In this document: positions 49,096 through 61,348 of the stretch, piece by piece | How the letters are laid out: every line of letters begins with the position of its first letter | Numbering within the stretch: the first letter of the stretch is position 1 | Assembly: GCA_022828595.1 (NCBI GenBank) | Contig: JAKGHH010000002.1 | Coordinates: 40,828,222-40,892,221 of the forward strand | Direction: 5' to 3' | Length of the DNA: 64,000 bases | Source: Nelumbo lutea | Lineage: Eukaryota > Streptophyta > Magnoliopsida > Proteales > Nelumbonaceae | Position numbers and translations under genes: made by a program | The notes under the pieces: generated by a model | What the model saw: only the letters and a program-made list of their open reading frames with translations | What the model was told of the DNA's origin: nothing | Database searches by the model: none

Positions 49096-52000
49096 ACGTA
49101 TTCTCTTAAGTGTTAATTGTTAATTAATAGTCACCCATTCGTTATCCTTTTATAGTAACTAACAATAAACTTCTATGCAAAAACTAAACCAATTTTATAT
49201 TAATTGCAATCGATTTGTCGAGGGAAAAGACTGAATTAAGATGGAAATAAATACTTTATTAAAAAGCCTTTTAACAATGAATGTATTAACTGAGCCCAGA
49301 TTTGTTACCAATAAGAGGCTGCTAACATAGCTTCCAAGAACTTGATGTCTTGATCTATATATGGATGTTGTTATCAATGGGAAGACAACATCCAAGTGGT
49401 GGGGTGGAATTAGTAATCTAATCCCAAACTACAAGAGACAAATAAATTAATGGGTAAATACAAGGAAAAGGTATAAATGATTTATCTAATAACTTTCTCG
49501 AAAACCATTACTACTAAGGTTTTGTGTGTATCTGTGTATGTGATGATATGCTTTTATAGTACAATAGAATGAGTTTGAGGTGGGACACCCACTCCCCATC
49601 AGTGATGGGGAATTTATAAATTTTTCTTGTCCTAAGTCCATCACCTAAAAATAATATAATTTGTGAATATTTTATAAATAGTACTATACAAATTTGGGGG
49701 TATTTTAAAAATAGAATTATGGGATGTTAAGATTTTAAGAATTTAGGAAAAACTTAGAGACATTTTAAAAATCAATATTAAGTTTAGGGATACTTTACTA
49801 ATTTACCATTGGGTTCGGGCTGGATTAAGAGAATTATGCAAAGCCCATCTCCATCTTGTCCCTGGCTTGTAACAAAAATATTTTCGTCATCCCCATTCTA
49901 TCTCCATTTAAGATCGGGGAAAACCTGCTCTCAGCTCTGTTTGGGGCAAGATGGAGCAGGGCCCTGGTTTTGTGGAGATTATTACATCCCTATCCCATAG
50001 TGGTGAGGTGTTATATGCTAGTTGTGGGGAGCTTCTGGTTATTTATGCTAGTTTTTTTTTTTTTTTGTTTTTTTAATGGGTAACCATTTGATCCGGCCAG
50101 GTTGAGGTATATGATAGATTTGATTAACATGACAGGGTCCTTGGTATAAACCCTAGTTAGGGATGTCAATGGGTCAGGTGACCCTCGAATTAATGTTCCC
50201 ACCTGAACTTGAACTCGATTTATTTACCAACCCAACCTGATTTCGAGCCTTTCAATAGCATTTTTTCGTAACACATTTTAAAAACTAAAAAAATCAGAAT
50301 TTGGTTTATAGGTTTTAATGCGTAATTTTAGCATAGTGAAAGAAGAAAATCCAAAATAAACATGAAAATCTTAAATCTTAAAGCTATGGTGTTAAATGAT
50401 ATCTGACCTATAGGTTGGGTTAGTTTGGATTTACTGTTTAGTCCCATCTATTATGGTTTTCAAATCATCGTTGACCGGGATGGTCAGACAGTTTTGCCTA
50501 GAAACCTTTTAGGGAATTGGTTTCATTTCACCCCTAAATTGTTCTTTTGCCAAAAACTGTTGATTTGGTCAGTAATCTGTTGACAGTCATTTTTTTTTTA
50601 ATTATTTTTAAATTACAACAGGCCATCCATTTGAACCAAGCGGTCAAACTATTGACCAGAAACCAGTGGCCAAAACAGTTATAGTTTGAGTTGGTTTTTA
50701 AAACATTACCATTCATTCATATCTGTAGCCTTAATTTATATGCCAATCTCAAAAAACAGGTTTTTGCCATTTTTATTTTAATTATTTGTTTAAATCTCAA
50801 AGGGCCATTCATTCATACGGAATGGTTAAACCACTGACCTAAAAATCGATGGCCAAAATGATTCTAATTTCAGGTCGATTTTTAAAACATTGCCATCCAT
50901 TGATATTCATAGCACTAGTTTATACGCCTATTTGCCAACATTTCATATAATAAAATAATAATAATAAGATAAATAAAAAATATGATTCTTCTTCGGTTAT
51001 AATTCCACTACCTCACCAAACATGCTGAAACTTTAGGGACGTGCCATATGTTGAAATACCAAACAAAGGAGCTAAAAAGGTAGTAATAATCCAGTAACCC
51101 ACCAACCACTCTTCACATTAATTCTTGAAATTAATCTATAATATGATCTCAGTTGACAGAGAAAGGGGTGCACATGGAGACTTTGGATCTCATATCCACA
51201 GTAATTCTATTTATACCTACCCACAAAATGCTGCATAATAATATAAAAGAGAATGAAATGTTTTTCATGTATGACTAATATTATATGGGTAGTGGGTAGA
51301 ATTGTCATGGGTAAAGTTCAAAGTTCCGATACAGTCCGATATGCTAAATTGGATGCACCGTACATTGTATCAATACTTAATATTTTTTTAGGTTTTTTTT
51401 TTTTTTTTTTATCAAAGTATGTTCAGGGGATCGGTTAAAGACCCGATTATTACCCCCCTGAAACAGGTTATACTCCAGAACTCCTTACATTTCACATACG
51501 GGCTGATACGTAATGAAAATTTAAACCTTAGTTATGGGTAGGAAATGACTCGCACATGAAGTCCATTTGCCTTATCACACGGAGAGCCTGTGGTTATGTG
51601 GGTTTGTGCCTCCTCTTTCCTAGGGGTGCTGATTAACCATCCAAACAATTCATAAGTAAGTCATTGGCACTTGTTCAGATTTACTCTCGACTATGGGTTG
51701 GGTGGAAGAGAATGGATCAGTAGCCATGTCCACACAGTTGAGACTGGTTCACCTTTTCCATACATGATTTCCATGAGATTTCCTCTATATCTTTCTCTAA
51801 TTATTAAAGTATGTAGTATATAAACTATTCTTGTTTATTGTATATGAAATTATTAATCATAAAATTATGTTAAATTCTTTAGGCTCAGTTTGGAAAGAGT
51901 GAAATTAAGAATATTTTCTCAAATTTTCTGTTTCTCTTTTATTTTCTATCCAACCAACTACAGCCAAAGTGATACCTGCAATGAGATATAGTTTTGTGGC

Positions 52001-52171
52001 TATCATTGGTATATATAATAATTTATTAGGGGCAAAACAATTAAGTAATCAAAGCAACACCCATGGTTCATCATTCATCAATTAAGGTAGAATTTATTTG
52101 ATAACAGTTGAAATGGCTGAACTGAATAAATTATTGTTTTATCTTTCATCTTTCAGTAAATAAGTTGCTAA
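49096..52171. other. Intergenic DNA with dispersed repeats, no gene seen
   Basis: 50455-50890 holds two tandem, diverged units of the ACCGG/GTTGACC repeat (both ending in TTTTTAAAACATTGCCAT(C/T)CATT-like text). Other frames are not supported. Confidence 0.45.
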
Positions 52172-52462
52172 GGGTCCATTTAGTTTATGGTTGGAATCAG
52201 AACCGGAAATCCCTTGTAATTGGAATTAAATTCGTCTATTCTCATAATCTATTTGGTTCAGACAGAAATCAAAATGACAATTAGAATAAAACGTAATGGG
52301 ATTTCATTCTCAAGAAAGAGGGAGGGAATGGCCATTTTCTCAAATGGAAGAATGCCATTCGACCAGGAATGAGAATGAAATTATCCAATCAAATAGTTGA
52401 AATTAGAATAGCCCATTCTAATTTCAATTCCAAACCCCTAATCCCACAAACCAAACATGCCC
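52172..52462. mobile_element. Tourist-like MITE, copy D
   Basis: GGGTCCATTTAGTTT at the left and AAACCAAACATGCCC at the right, with TAA on both sides (52169-52171, 52463-52465). Confidence 0.85.
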
Positions 52463-53489
52463 TAAGTAATGCCCTACGTAAATATTGGATTATTTGCACT
52501 TCTAATTAAGCACTTTATTGTATGACTTTTTTTTATTATCTATTAGGAATAATAAGTCATTCAGTTCAGCCATAACCGAATCAATTTAGGGCTTAACACT
52601 AATCCCTAAATTTAATTAGATGAAATGGTTGTGATTGATGGTTATATGAGATGCCTATAGTGGTCATATATATATAATCCAATATGAGAATTTGAACTCC
52701 AACGAAAAAGGTGAGTTCAACCAATATAGCATTTTAATTTTTGATGAACCGAACAACCCAAAAACAATTTTCTTTTAAGAAGTTATTTTTTCCATTTTAT
52801 TTCGACGGCCGGCCTTACACAATCATCTAATTGTTACATAAGTATCCCTTCAACATATATAACATAGGGCATTAAAAGGACCTTAAACAACCTACCAAAG
52901 CACAAAAGCCGGGATCGATCAGTTACACAATATGGTTCGTTTTGTTTTTGAAAACAAAAATTATTTTTGCTGATGTTGCAATCATGGTTTGAAAACTGGA
53001 TCAGATTGGATGGTCCGGCCGGTTGATTTGGGAACCGGTTTTATTTCACCCTAAAACTGATTTTGGTTAAAAATCATTAATTTGGTTAGTGATTCATTAA
53101 CCTGGGCAATCAAACCATTGACCCGGATAACAGTTTTTAACCATTTTTTAAGTCAAAATGGGCCATCCATTCAAACTGAATGATCAGACCATTTGACAAA
53201 AAACCAGTCCCTAAAACAATTTCATATCTATTCGAATTTTTAAAACCTTAATTGCAATTGTTTTTCGTTCCAAAAACAAAACCATGTTATCAAAAACACC
53301 CCTTAGTTATCATCAAAACAAAAATTAGCTGATGGGCCCTACTTAAAACTAAACTAATAAGCAAGAGAAAGATTTGGCTATCGAAATTCAACCATCTTGA
53401 TGGGCTGTCAAAAGCAATCTCCAATTATGCACATATTTGTTCACACACAGACTTGTATAACTTGGTGAAGTAACCTGTGATGCTGACAG

Positions 53490-53496
<7 letters not shown>

Positions 53497-53526
<30 letters not shown>
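53497..53526. repeat. (TA)n microsatellite
   Basis: About fifteen TA units. Confidence 0.95.
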
Positions 53527-53527
<1 letters not shown>

Positions 53528-54115
53528 CAGACATTTTCTTATACAAGAGATGATAGCCGATTCAGACCCTTGACACATTAATTTGGATCAACTAACTGAA
53601 TGTAATGGCATGAATGTATAGCAGTGTATAGAACCAATGATAATTAATGCTCTGAAATGTGAATCAGTGAGTCATAAGATGATAAAATATATGAACCCCA
53701 CACCCATTCAATATATGAGTCGCGTGTTCATTTCTCTCGACAGCAGCACCATGTGTAGTGGTGCTTTGTCAGGTGATATTATTAGCCAATAGGCCCAATA
53801 CCATCCAAAGTACTATTAAACTATTTTATTCTAAAAAATATCCACAAATTTAGGTTTTGGTTTAGATGGGTCGGGCAAGGGCAATTTGTGTAATTCGTCA
53901 GGTTTCAAACAGACCATTATGTTCTTCTCATGACTAATAACCAATCTTATATATATGTTATATGAAAGGGTCGTTACACAATGTTATTCCTAGTTATATG
54001 AGTCCTGAGAGGGGTAGACTGTAATTAATTTTCGGCAGTTTTGTACAACATGACCATGCCCGGATACTGTTTTTAGATTAGGATTTTGTGTTTTCAAACT
54101 TGTCATTCGAATTAA

Positions 54116-55684
54116 GGTAAATTACAAAGACCCCCCGTATTATGGGGTCTGTGATAAAGACCCCTTGTATTATGACCACGAGACAAAGACCCCTCTTGAC
54201 CGCAAAGTCAGATGATGGAATGCCTTAAATTGCCAAAATATCCTATTAAACTTTTTTATTTTCTTTTTTTTGTTTGTCTCTGTTCTCTTCTTTTCCCCTC
54301 CCTCACCGTCCTCTCTTACCTTTCAATTCCAATAAGAAAATAACACCCAAAAGAAGTATCTCCGATGAAGAAGTAAAATGATAGCTTTGGTGAAAAATCT
54401 CTACTAAAAGAGTGGAAGGAAACATGCCACCTCCTTAGGAGAGCAGAATGTCCTATTCAAAGAAGGCTTCGTCGAATCTTTCAAGGGAGACCCAACAAAG
54501 AAGTTAAGTCAGGTTGCAAAGTTCCAGCTTAAAGAAAAGAAATTTCCAAAGCCCTGTATGCAGTTTTTTCACCACTTGGTGTTCCTTACTGAATGTTTTC
54601 CGGTGTAATTGAATCTCACTGCAACATCTAAAGTCTAAAACAACCATGATCTAATTATAAGAGAGATCGTCGGTAGTAAAGCAATCTCAGTACGAAGCCG
54701 ATGAATCCTTGTAGAACACAATCCTTACAGAACCCCCTGAAAGCATCCACCTTGCGACCAAGACCTGTCATTTCGTCTAAATCTCTTTCGACTTCACACG
54801 TTTGAAGGTCGAAGGCAGTCGTCCATGTTCATGTCCATGTCGGATTCGGCAGGTTTCTACTTTATCGAAAGGTATAGCTCTAAGGGGAAAAAAAAACAGA
54901 AGACTCCAACTATTAAAGTGAAGACCTCCTTCACCTCTTCCTCTGATTGTTGTTCTTTTTTGTCTTTTTTGCTTTCAACCCCACGCACACATACACACAC
55001 AGAAGGAGGCTTCAGGAGGCTTCACACCTGAAGGCTGAAGCTTCACCGGCAACCAGAGAACAAAAGAAATTTAAAGAAACCTCCACAACATTTCATCTTT
55101 CACCGCTACTTGTCGATCACGAAAATTTACAAAACAAAGCTAAGATGAGGTCTATGCCACACTGAGTTTCGTTCTTATATGTTTCTTCATATCTGAAGAA
55201 AAACTTTTTATCTTCTACTCTCCTCCTCTTCCTTTGGATTCTCAACTCTAGCACGCCTCTGCTGGAGGAATGGTGCAGATGCCATCGGTCAACTCCGTCT
55301 TTTCACCAACAACTTCGCTGTCATTCCATACAACTCCTCTTCAGAAGTGGCAGCCACCGAAGAAGCGTCATCGTGAGAGATGACACAGTCGATACTCACA
55401 ACAACGTTATCCACCTGGTTCAGATCATTCACCTGCAAGGAACGAAAAACAAAGGAAATTGTGAAGAAGAAAGGAGAGGAGAGAAAGGGGAAGACTCCCG
55501 AAGTCCGCCGCTGCTGTTCGTGTATCATGAGGTCGGGGAAGATGAACAATATTTTTCTCCCAATAGTTATTACAAGGGTAATATGGGGATTAAAAAGTAT
55601 TAAAACGATGGATTTGAATGGAAGGCTAAGGAAGGGGGTCTTTGTCTCATGGTCATCGTACAAGGGGGATATTTGTAATTTACC
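54116..55684. mobile_element. Mutator-like non-autonomous element with GGTAAATTACAAA ends
   Basis: Left end GGTAAATTACAAAGACCCCC; the right end is its reverse complement with changes. Both sides continue with CTTGTA...ATGACCA(C/T)GAGACAAAGACCCC, so the arms are at least 90 bp. The interior (about 54300-55560) is non-repetitive and includes a minus-strand stretch (about 55432-55289) with a splice-acceptor-like TTGCAG followed by 47 open codons, VNDLNQVDNVVVSIDCV and on. That could be a captured exon, as in Pack-MULEs. No transposase, no convincing target duplication. Confidence 0.6.
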
Positions 55685-57178
55685 ATTAGAAATATAACAA
55701 AAAAAAAAACTTGTTAGGAGATATTACCATTGCACCGAGCAATGACTCCTTACAGAGCCCCAGTCCCAAAATGTTTTCAATTCATTATTGATTCGGCTGG
55801 TTGAGCTATTTAAATTGTTATCTGGTCATGATTTTGGGTCTAGTTCTAATAAAACCTAGGAATTTATCAAAACTGTTGACTTATTTGATTTAGTGACGAG
55901 GTCATGGATTGCATACTAAATGTGTATGAAAACTTTCAAAAGACATAACTTTGTGCTTCGATATTTGAATGGGCTGATTTTATTATTTTGGGTAATTTAT
56001 GCATCCCAAAGACACCTTGCCTGCTAATTTCGTGAAAAAAAAAAACTTGTTTTGGGCCTCAAATTGCAACTTTTAATATTTCTTTACAAATAAAAAATTA
56101 AGAGCTGAATGAAAAATATAAATTAAATATAAAACAATATATAGATATATATATATATTACATGTAGAATATAATTATACATTATTTATTCATAAGATAT
56201 TATATGTGTGTTTTATAACTATGTATATACTTAAATATATAGAGTGTTTACGTGGCACAGTCTAACCTATTCAACCTGGACGGTTGAACCAATGACCTGT
56301 TACTTGGAGGCAAAAAACGGTTTGATCTCTAAGTCAGTTTTTAAAACATTGTAACCCCATTCAAAAACCCTAACGTTCTCCTAATTCCACAAAGTCTATT
56401 CAAGTGATGGCCATGAGATAATGAGTATACATCCCTTTCTATAGGAGGTCCTTCTCTCATTTTCCTTCTTTTATCGGTGCATTTGGTTGCATATAAAATG
56501 AAGGAAAGTTAATCATATAACATACTTTGTAAAATAATAAAACAATCACCCAATATTAAACCCATAATTGACAATGATTTTAATTTGCAAACATGAAAAG
56601 GCTATGACACACCAAATCAAGAGTTTCTTAGTACTTGTGTCTAGAGCATTTACCTTGTTGTTTGTTGATTCAATTTTTGTTTCTTAATAATTTTTCAGCA
56701 TTAGAATGAAGTCAACATCTATATCTATGGTATATTCTATGCAAATTGTTGCATATAACTCAAATGTGAATGAACCAGTGATACATCACAATGATATCTT
56801 TGATGTAATAGTCTTCAATGGTAAGTACACCTTGTGAAATATGAAAATACACCTTGTATAGTGTAAAGTGTAAATCAATGAAAAGTAAATAAATCATGCA
56901 GCATATTTAATGTGATTGGTTAAAATTTTGATTTAACATAGAACAAATATTTGAAAATTGGACAATTAGCTTGAAGCATGAAATTAATTTTTGGGTGTAA
57001 GCCATGTGGTAATGGGGCATACCTTGTATTATTAAGTGCTTAATTTTTGCGTTCTCCAATATATTGAAAAATCAGGTAGATAGAAAAAGGAATGCCATTC
57101 AATCAAGGTCTTCATCCATGTTGAGGACAAAAAAGTTAGGTATATTGTATGGAGACATTCCCAATATGAAACCCATTA
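55685..57178. other. Intergenic DNA, no gene seen
   Basis: AT-rich, with a short copy of the GTTGACC repeat near 56265-56355. Confidence 0.45.
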
Positions 57179-57569
57179 GGGGGCGTTCATTTTTGGGATT
57201 TTGAGAGGGGGGAAAGTTGGTCAATGGGATTTACAATTCTATTGACAAAAAAAACTCATGTTCTATTTTTTCTGATTTATGTGGGGATCAGGGAAAGTTT
57301 ATTTCCCTGGGCATCACTTACATGATACCCATCTTCTAGGTGGGTAAATTAACTTTCCCATATTGGGAAAGTTGCCAACATTTGGATGGGACAAAAATGC
57401 TCCTTTTGATCATGGAATTTTTATGGCTAGAATGGTCATTATCTTATTTACTTGAAAAATAAAAGAACATGGGTAAATGCATTTACCTGGATAAATGTTT
57501 CCCAGGAAACACTTACCCAACTAAGTTCATTTACCTAGGTAACTAACTTACCGAAAAGCAAACGGGGCC
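57179..57569. mobile_element. MITE with GGGGGCGTTCATTTT ends
   Basis: Left GGGGGCGTTCATTTTTGGG and right CCGAAAAGCAAACGGGGCC are imperfect inverted repeats. TTA precedes and TTT follows, a probable mutated 3-bp duplication. Different family from copies B-E. Confidence 0.65.
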
Positions 57570-57799
57570 TTTATTGTGACATATCTATTATTACCTTACA
57601 TGAAAGCTACAATTTCACTCATGTAAATTTGTTCAAACATGGTTTGGTTTTGTACTCACAAATTTACATTGTCTTGTTTTGTTGTAAGAGTACAAACACG
57701 AATCAAAGGCTGAATCAATCTATTTACATAACTTAACATGCAAAGTTTGCTTCCATTTTTTTTGGAGGCAAACTTCGCTTTCATTAAAAAAGCAAAAAA

Positions 57800-58311
57800 G
57801 ACAAAATACAAAAACCTCCCCTGAAGTTTCTAACAATCATAAAAATCTCTCCTATAGTTTCATTTTAACAAATACCTCCCCTGAACTTTTGAGAAACTCG
57901 ACAAAAATCTCCATTCCATCACCTTCCCAAACGAAAAACGTTAGACTGATGCACTAGTTTTTTTCTAGATACCCATTCTACCCTTTTATAATTTATTTTA
58001 CATACAGAATTATTGAAATACCCCTGTTTTAACTCGACAAAAATGTTAGAAGATGACCATTAAATGATGTTTTTGTCAAATTAAAACAAGGTTATTTCAA
58101 TAATTTTGTTTGTAAAATAATTTATAAAAGAGTGGAGTGGGCATTTAGAGAAAAAATGGTGCATCTGTCTAACGTTTCCGTATAGGAAGGTGACGGAAGG
58201 GAGGTTTTTGTAGAGCTTCTCAAAAGTTCAGTGGAGGTATTTGTTAAAATGAAAATATAAGGGAAGTTTTTATGATTGTCAAAAACTTCAGGGGAGGTTT
58301 TTTGTATTTTA
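57800..58311. mobile_element. Hairpin MITE, two ~245-bp inverted arms
   Basis: The left arm starts ACAAAATACAAAAACCTCCC and the right arm ends in its complement; pairing holds through CCCTGAAGTTT, CAATCATAAAAA, ACAAATACCTCC, CTGAACTTTTGAGAA, AACGTTAGAC and GTTTTAA to a ~20-base centre near 58056. AAAGCAAAA lies on both sides, a possible 9-bp duplication as made by Mutator-like elements. Confidence 0.82.
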
Positions 58312-58397
58312 CCCAAAGCAAAAGCAGTTAAAGAAAAAAAAAACATTATTTTCAATTCCAATAAAAATACATTATTACCAAGTGCCATCAAAATTAA

Positions 58398-58897
58398 GGC
58401 CATGTTTGGGAGTGCTTAAGTTAAAAATAAGTGCTTACTCCAATAAGCACTTATTTGCATTTGGCACGTTTGGTAGTCTTTTTCTTCAATAAGCACTTAA
58501 AAATAAGCATTTGTGACTATTTTTTCTTTCATTTTCTTTCAAATTTTCAAAAAATACCCTTATGAAAGTGCTTTTATTAAATTTGTGAAAGTGCTTTCAT
58601 AGAAGTGTTTTCATAATACAAAAGCACTTTTACGAAAGTATTTTTATGAAAGCACTTTTATAAAAGCACTTTTGTGAAAGTACTTTTATAAAAGTACTTT
58701 TATAAAATTCAATTAGGCATAATTTTATAAGTGGAATTTTAAATTTCAACTATGGATAATTTTGAAAAAAAAAAACATTGAATAAGTGCTTATTGTAGAA
58801 GCACTTAAAAAACTGGAAATTTGGACTTAAAAATAAGCCTTATTTCAGGCTTATTTCCCAAATAAACACTTATTTTTAAGCATTCCTAAGCATAGCC
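58398..58897. mobile_element. Tourist-like MITE with internal CACTTTTA minisatellite
   Basis: GGCCATGTTTGGGAGTGCTTA at the left and AGCATTCCTAAGCATAGCC at the right, flanked by TAA on both sides (58395-58397, 58898-58900). The centre (58560-58705) is built from alternating AAAAGCACTTTTATGAAAG-like units, themselves palindromic. Confidence 0.82.
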
Positions 58898-59588
58898 TAA
58901 CTCAGAATGCAAATTTATTTCAATTATACATCTGAATTCTTACCAAACACAGCTACTCAAACTTTTCCTTCCAACTTAAACCCTGACCATTTAGCTAATT
59001 TCTTTTGTGTCACCTCAGTCTCCACTTTCTTTCTCTCACACTTAAAAACCCATTAAATTAAATGCTTTACGTTGTTACATGTCTAATCAAGTATCTTAGA
59101 TTACATTAATTGCATAAAGCGAAAAAAACTTCCTTGCGTGTGTGTTTGGATATGTACTTCCATGTTTTTGCAATATAAAACAATGGTAACATAAGCAATT
59201 AACAGTAATAAATCATTTTATTTGTTTTGAAATTCTTTTTGTAAGCTTTATCTTCAATATTTTATGGCTTAACAAAAGCCCTAGAATATAATAATAGATT
59301 ATTATATTTTCATTTTCATTTTCACTTTTTTTCTTTTTATTAATTAATGTATTTATATGTATACATGCATTCAATAGAGTTGGAATGATAAGCAAAGGGA
59401 TAGCATGACATTGAAATAAGGAAGGACCCTAGGCCTAAGAGAACAAGAAATAATGCACCAAGGCTCTGTTTGTTTGCAATGTAATTTCATGAGAGAGAGT
59501 ACAAATGAGTAGAATAAAAATTCTGGTTCATTTTGGTTTTGGGTTTTATTTTACTTTACTTCAGGGCTTATATCTCTCAACACATTAT

Positions 59589-59865
59589 GGCCTTGTTTCA
59601 TTTGTAGAAATTAGGGGTTCGGAATCGGAATTGGAATGGGCTATTCCAATTCCAACTATTTGGTTGGACAGAATCAAAATCTCATTCCCATTTCTGTTGG
59701 AATGGTATTCCCACATTTGAGGAAATGGTCATTTCATGTTCCTCTTTTGGGAATGAAATCTCATTCCTACTAATTCCAATTCCCATTTCGATTCTTGTCT
59801 AAACTAAATAGACTATGGTTATAGACTATATCGATTCCAATTCCAAATGCAAACCAAACGGACCC
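59589..59865. mobile_element. Tourist-like MITE, copy E
   Basis: Same family as copies B-D. GGCCTTGTTTCATTT at the left, AAACCAAACGGACCC at the right, TAT on both sides (59586-59588, 59866-59868). Confidence 0.8.
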
Positions 59866-60280
59866 TATATTTTGGTTGAGACTGATGCTTTGTTAGTGCA
59901 TCAAGTGACTCAATTGTTGTTTCTATTAAGAACAATCTTTTATGATGATAATGACGATGAATAAATGAATGAATGAAAACATAGCAATTATTTTTTTTAA
60001 CTGGATGAGCCAACTTTTAGAGAAGATTCCAACAATATCTAATTTCTGAATCAATAAAACTAACGCATGACAAGAGATAATATAACATTGATTACATTAT
60101 AATATAATACAAATCTCAAGACAGATAATCAGAGTCCCAAGAGAAAACAGAGATATCAATTCCATTTACATAGTATATATATCATATTATAATTGAAGGG
60201 TCTGGCAGGTCTGAAACAGTTGTGTACCAAAGAGATTCACAACTCTCTTCATTTCCTATATCAACTTGTACACAAGACCT

Positions 60281-60495
60281 TTACATGCTTGCCACATCAT
60301 CTTCAGTCTCATACACCAGGCCAGCAAGTGGCAAGAAAAGGCAATTCTCAGTTGAACTGCTGAAGTGTAGAGATGAACTGAAGCATCCAAGACAGACACA
60401 GTCAGCCATATACAGATATGACTTGGACACTGGAGAGGTGTTGGGCAAGTCATTGATCAAGTCATCCTTCACTGCAAGAGATGTGGACGACCCAC
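60281..60495 (-). CDS. Possible terminal exon of an unknown minus-strand gene
   Basis: After an acceptor-like TTTCTAG, about 70 codons stay open to a TAA at 60281-60283 (words SLAVKDDLINDLP, CVCLGCFSSS, ending YETEDDVASM). A diverged copy with stops lies at 48545-49095. The upstream exon would have to be found in or beyond the BTB gene promoter, which argues against a real gene. The plus-strand frame at 60222-60542 overlaps it and is equally unsupported. Product unknown. Confidence 0.25.
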
Positions 60496-60840
60496 CTAGA
60501 AATCGAAAATCAAGAAGGAGATTGGATGGATGGCTAGGATGATTGATATCTATTCCTGTGCCATTTGATAATGAAATCCAAAAAAACAAAGAAGAAAGAG
60601 AGAAAGTCCTTTCGTTTGGAGTTAAGAAGGGCTGACTTCGTAGCCCTTGAATAAATAAATGGTTTTTAAAACTTGTCCAGAGTCGGAGGAATAAATGTAT
60701 AAAATATAAACGGAAAAGCAGAGAGACCGGGGACAGAGAAATCAAAAGGAGTCAACTTTGAAATCCCACCCGCTCCAATTTTCCTATCCACTATACCAAA
60801 TCCTTCGAGAATGAAAACCCATCTCCAAAATTATTCCCTC

Positions 60841-60847
60841 TATAAAA
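60841..60847 (+). promoter_or_regulatory. TATA box of the BTB/POZ gene
   Basis: TATAAAA, 508 bp upstream of the start codon. Transcription from about 60870 gives a ~475-nt leader with several upstream ATGs (first at 60875), or a leader intron between GGTATGA near 60873 and an AG before 61349. Confidence 0.55.
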
Positions 60848-61195
60848 CCCAGATCGTAGTCCTTCGACTTCGGTATGAATTTCTCGCAATTTCATCGATG
60901 TCTTGTGCTGCTCCGTTGTCTGTACGATTCGTTTCATAGACTTCCAAGTTCCAATCAATACGTGAAAATTTCACATCTCTTTTTCTGTATTTCTCATGAA
61001 AATCGGTTGCGATTCCTGTTGCTTAATTCCATTACTACTATCTATCCTTCCGGGATTACTTTCCAATCCTTCTAGACGCTATTGAATTTGTTTTCCTAAT
61101 TTGGGGTTCTTGTTCAATTTCAAGCTTCCAACGTTTCTTTCCTAGTTCATAGAGTTTTATTATTAGATTTTGTTATGCCAGAGAATCCCACCCTT

Positions 61196-61211
61196 CCCCC
61201 CCCCCCCCCCC
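61196..61211. repeat. Run of sixteen C in the BTB gene leader
   Basis: Uninterrupted C-run about 140 bp before the start codon; such a run is length-unstable and error-prone in sequencing. Confidence 0.9.
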
Positions 61212-61348
61212 TTTTGGCTGATTATCAGTTCCTTCTATAAACATCTCTGTATTCTCTGTAATTCTGTTTTTTGTGATCACATCATTGATTTAGCTTCTTT
61301 TTATTAGCGGCCGGAACCCAGTTGGGTCTCTCAAATTTTCTGTAAACC

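Noticed and set aside
55289..55663. 124-codon minus-strand frame taken as one gene
   Set aside because: Its first half is the terminal repeat of the Mutator-like element and an intron-like stretch; only the last ~47 codons look exon-like.
60222..60542. 106-codon plus-strand frame
   Set aside because: No recognisable domain, overlaps the minus-strand candidate exon, and is not kept in the related segment at 48.5 kb.
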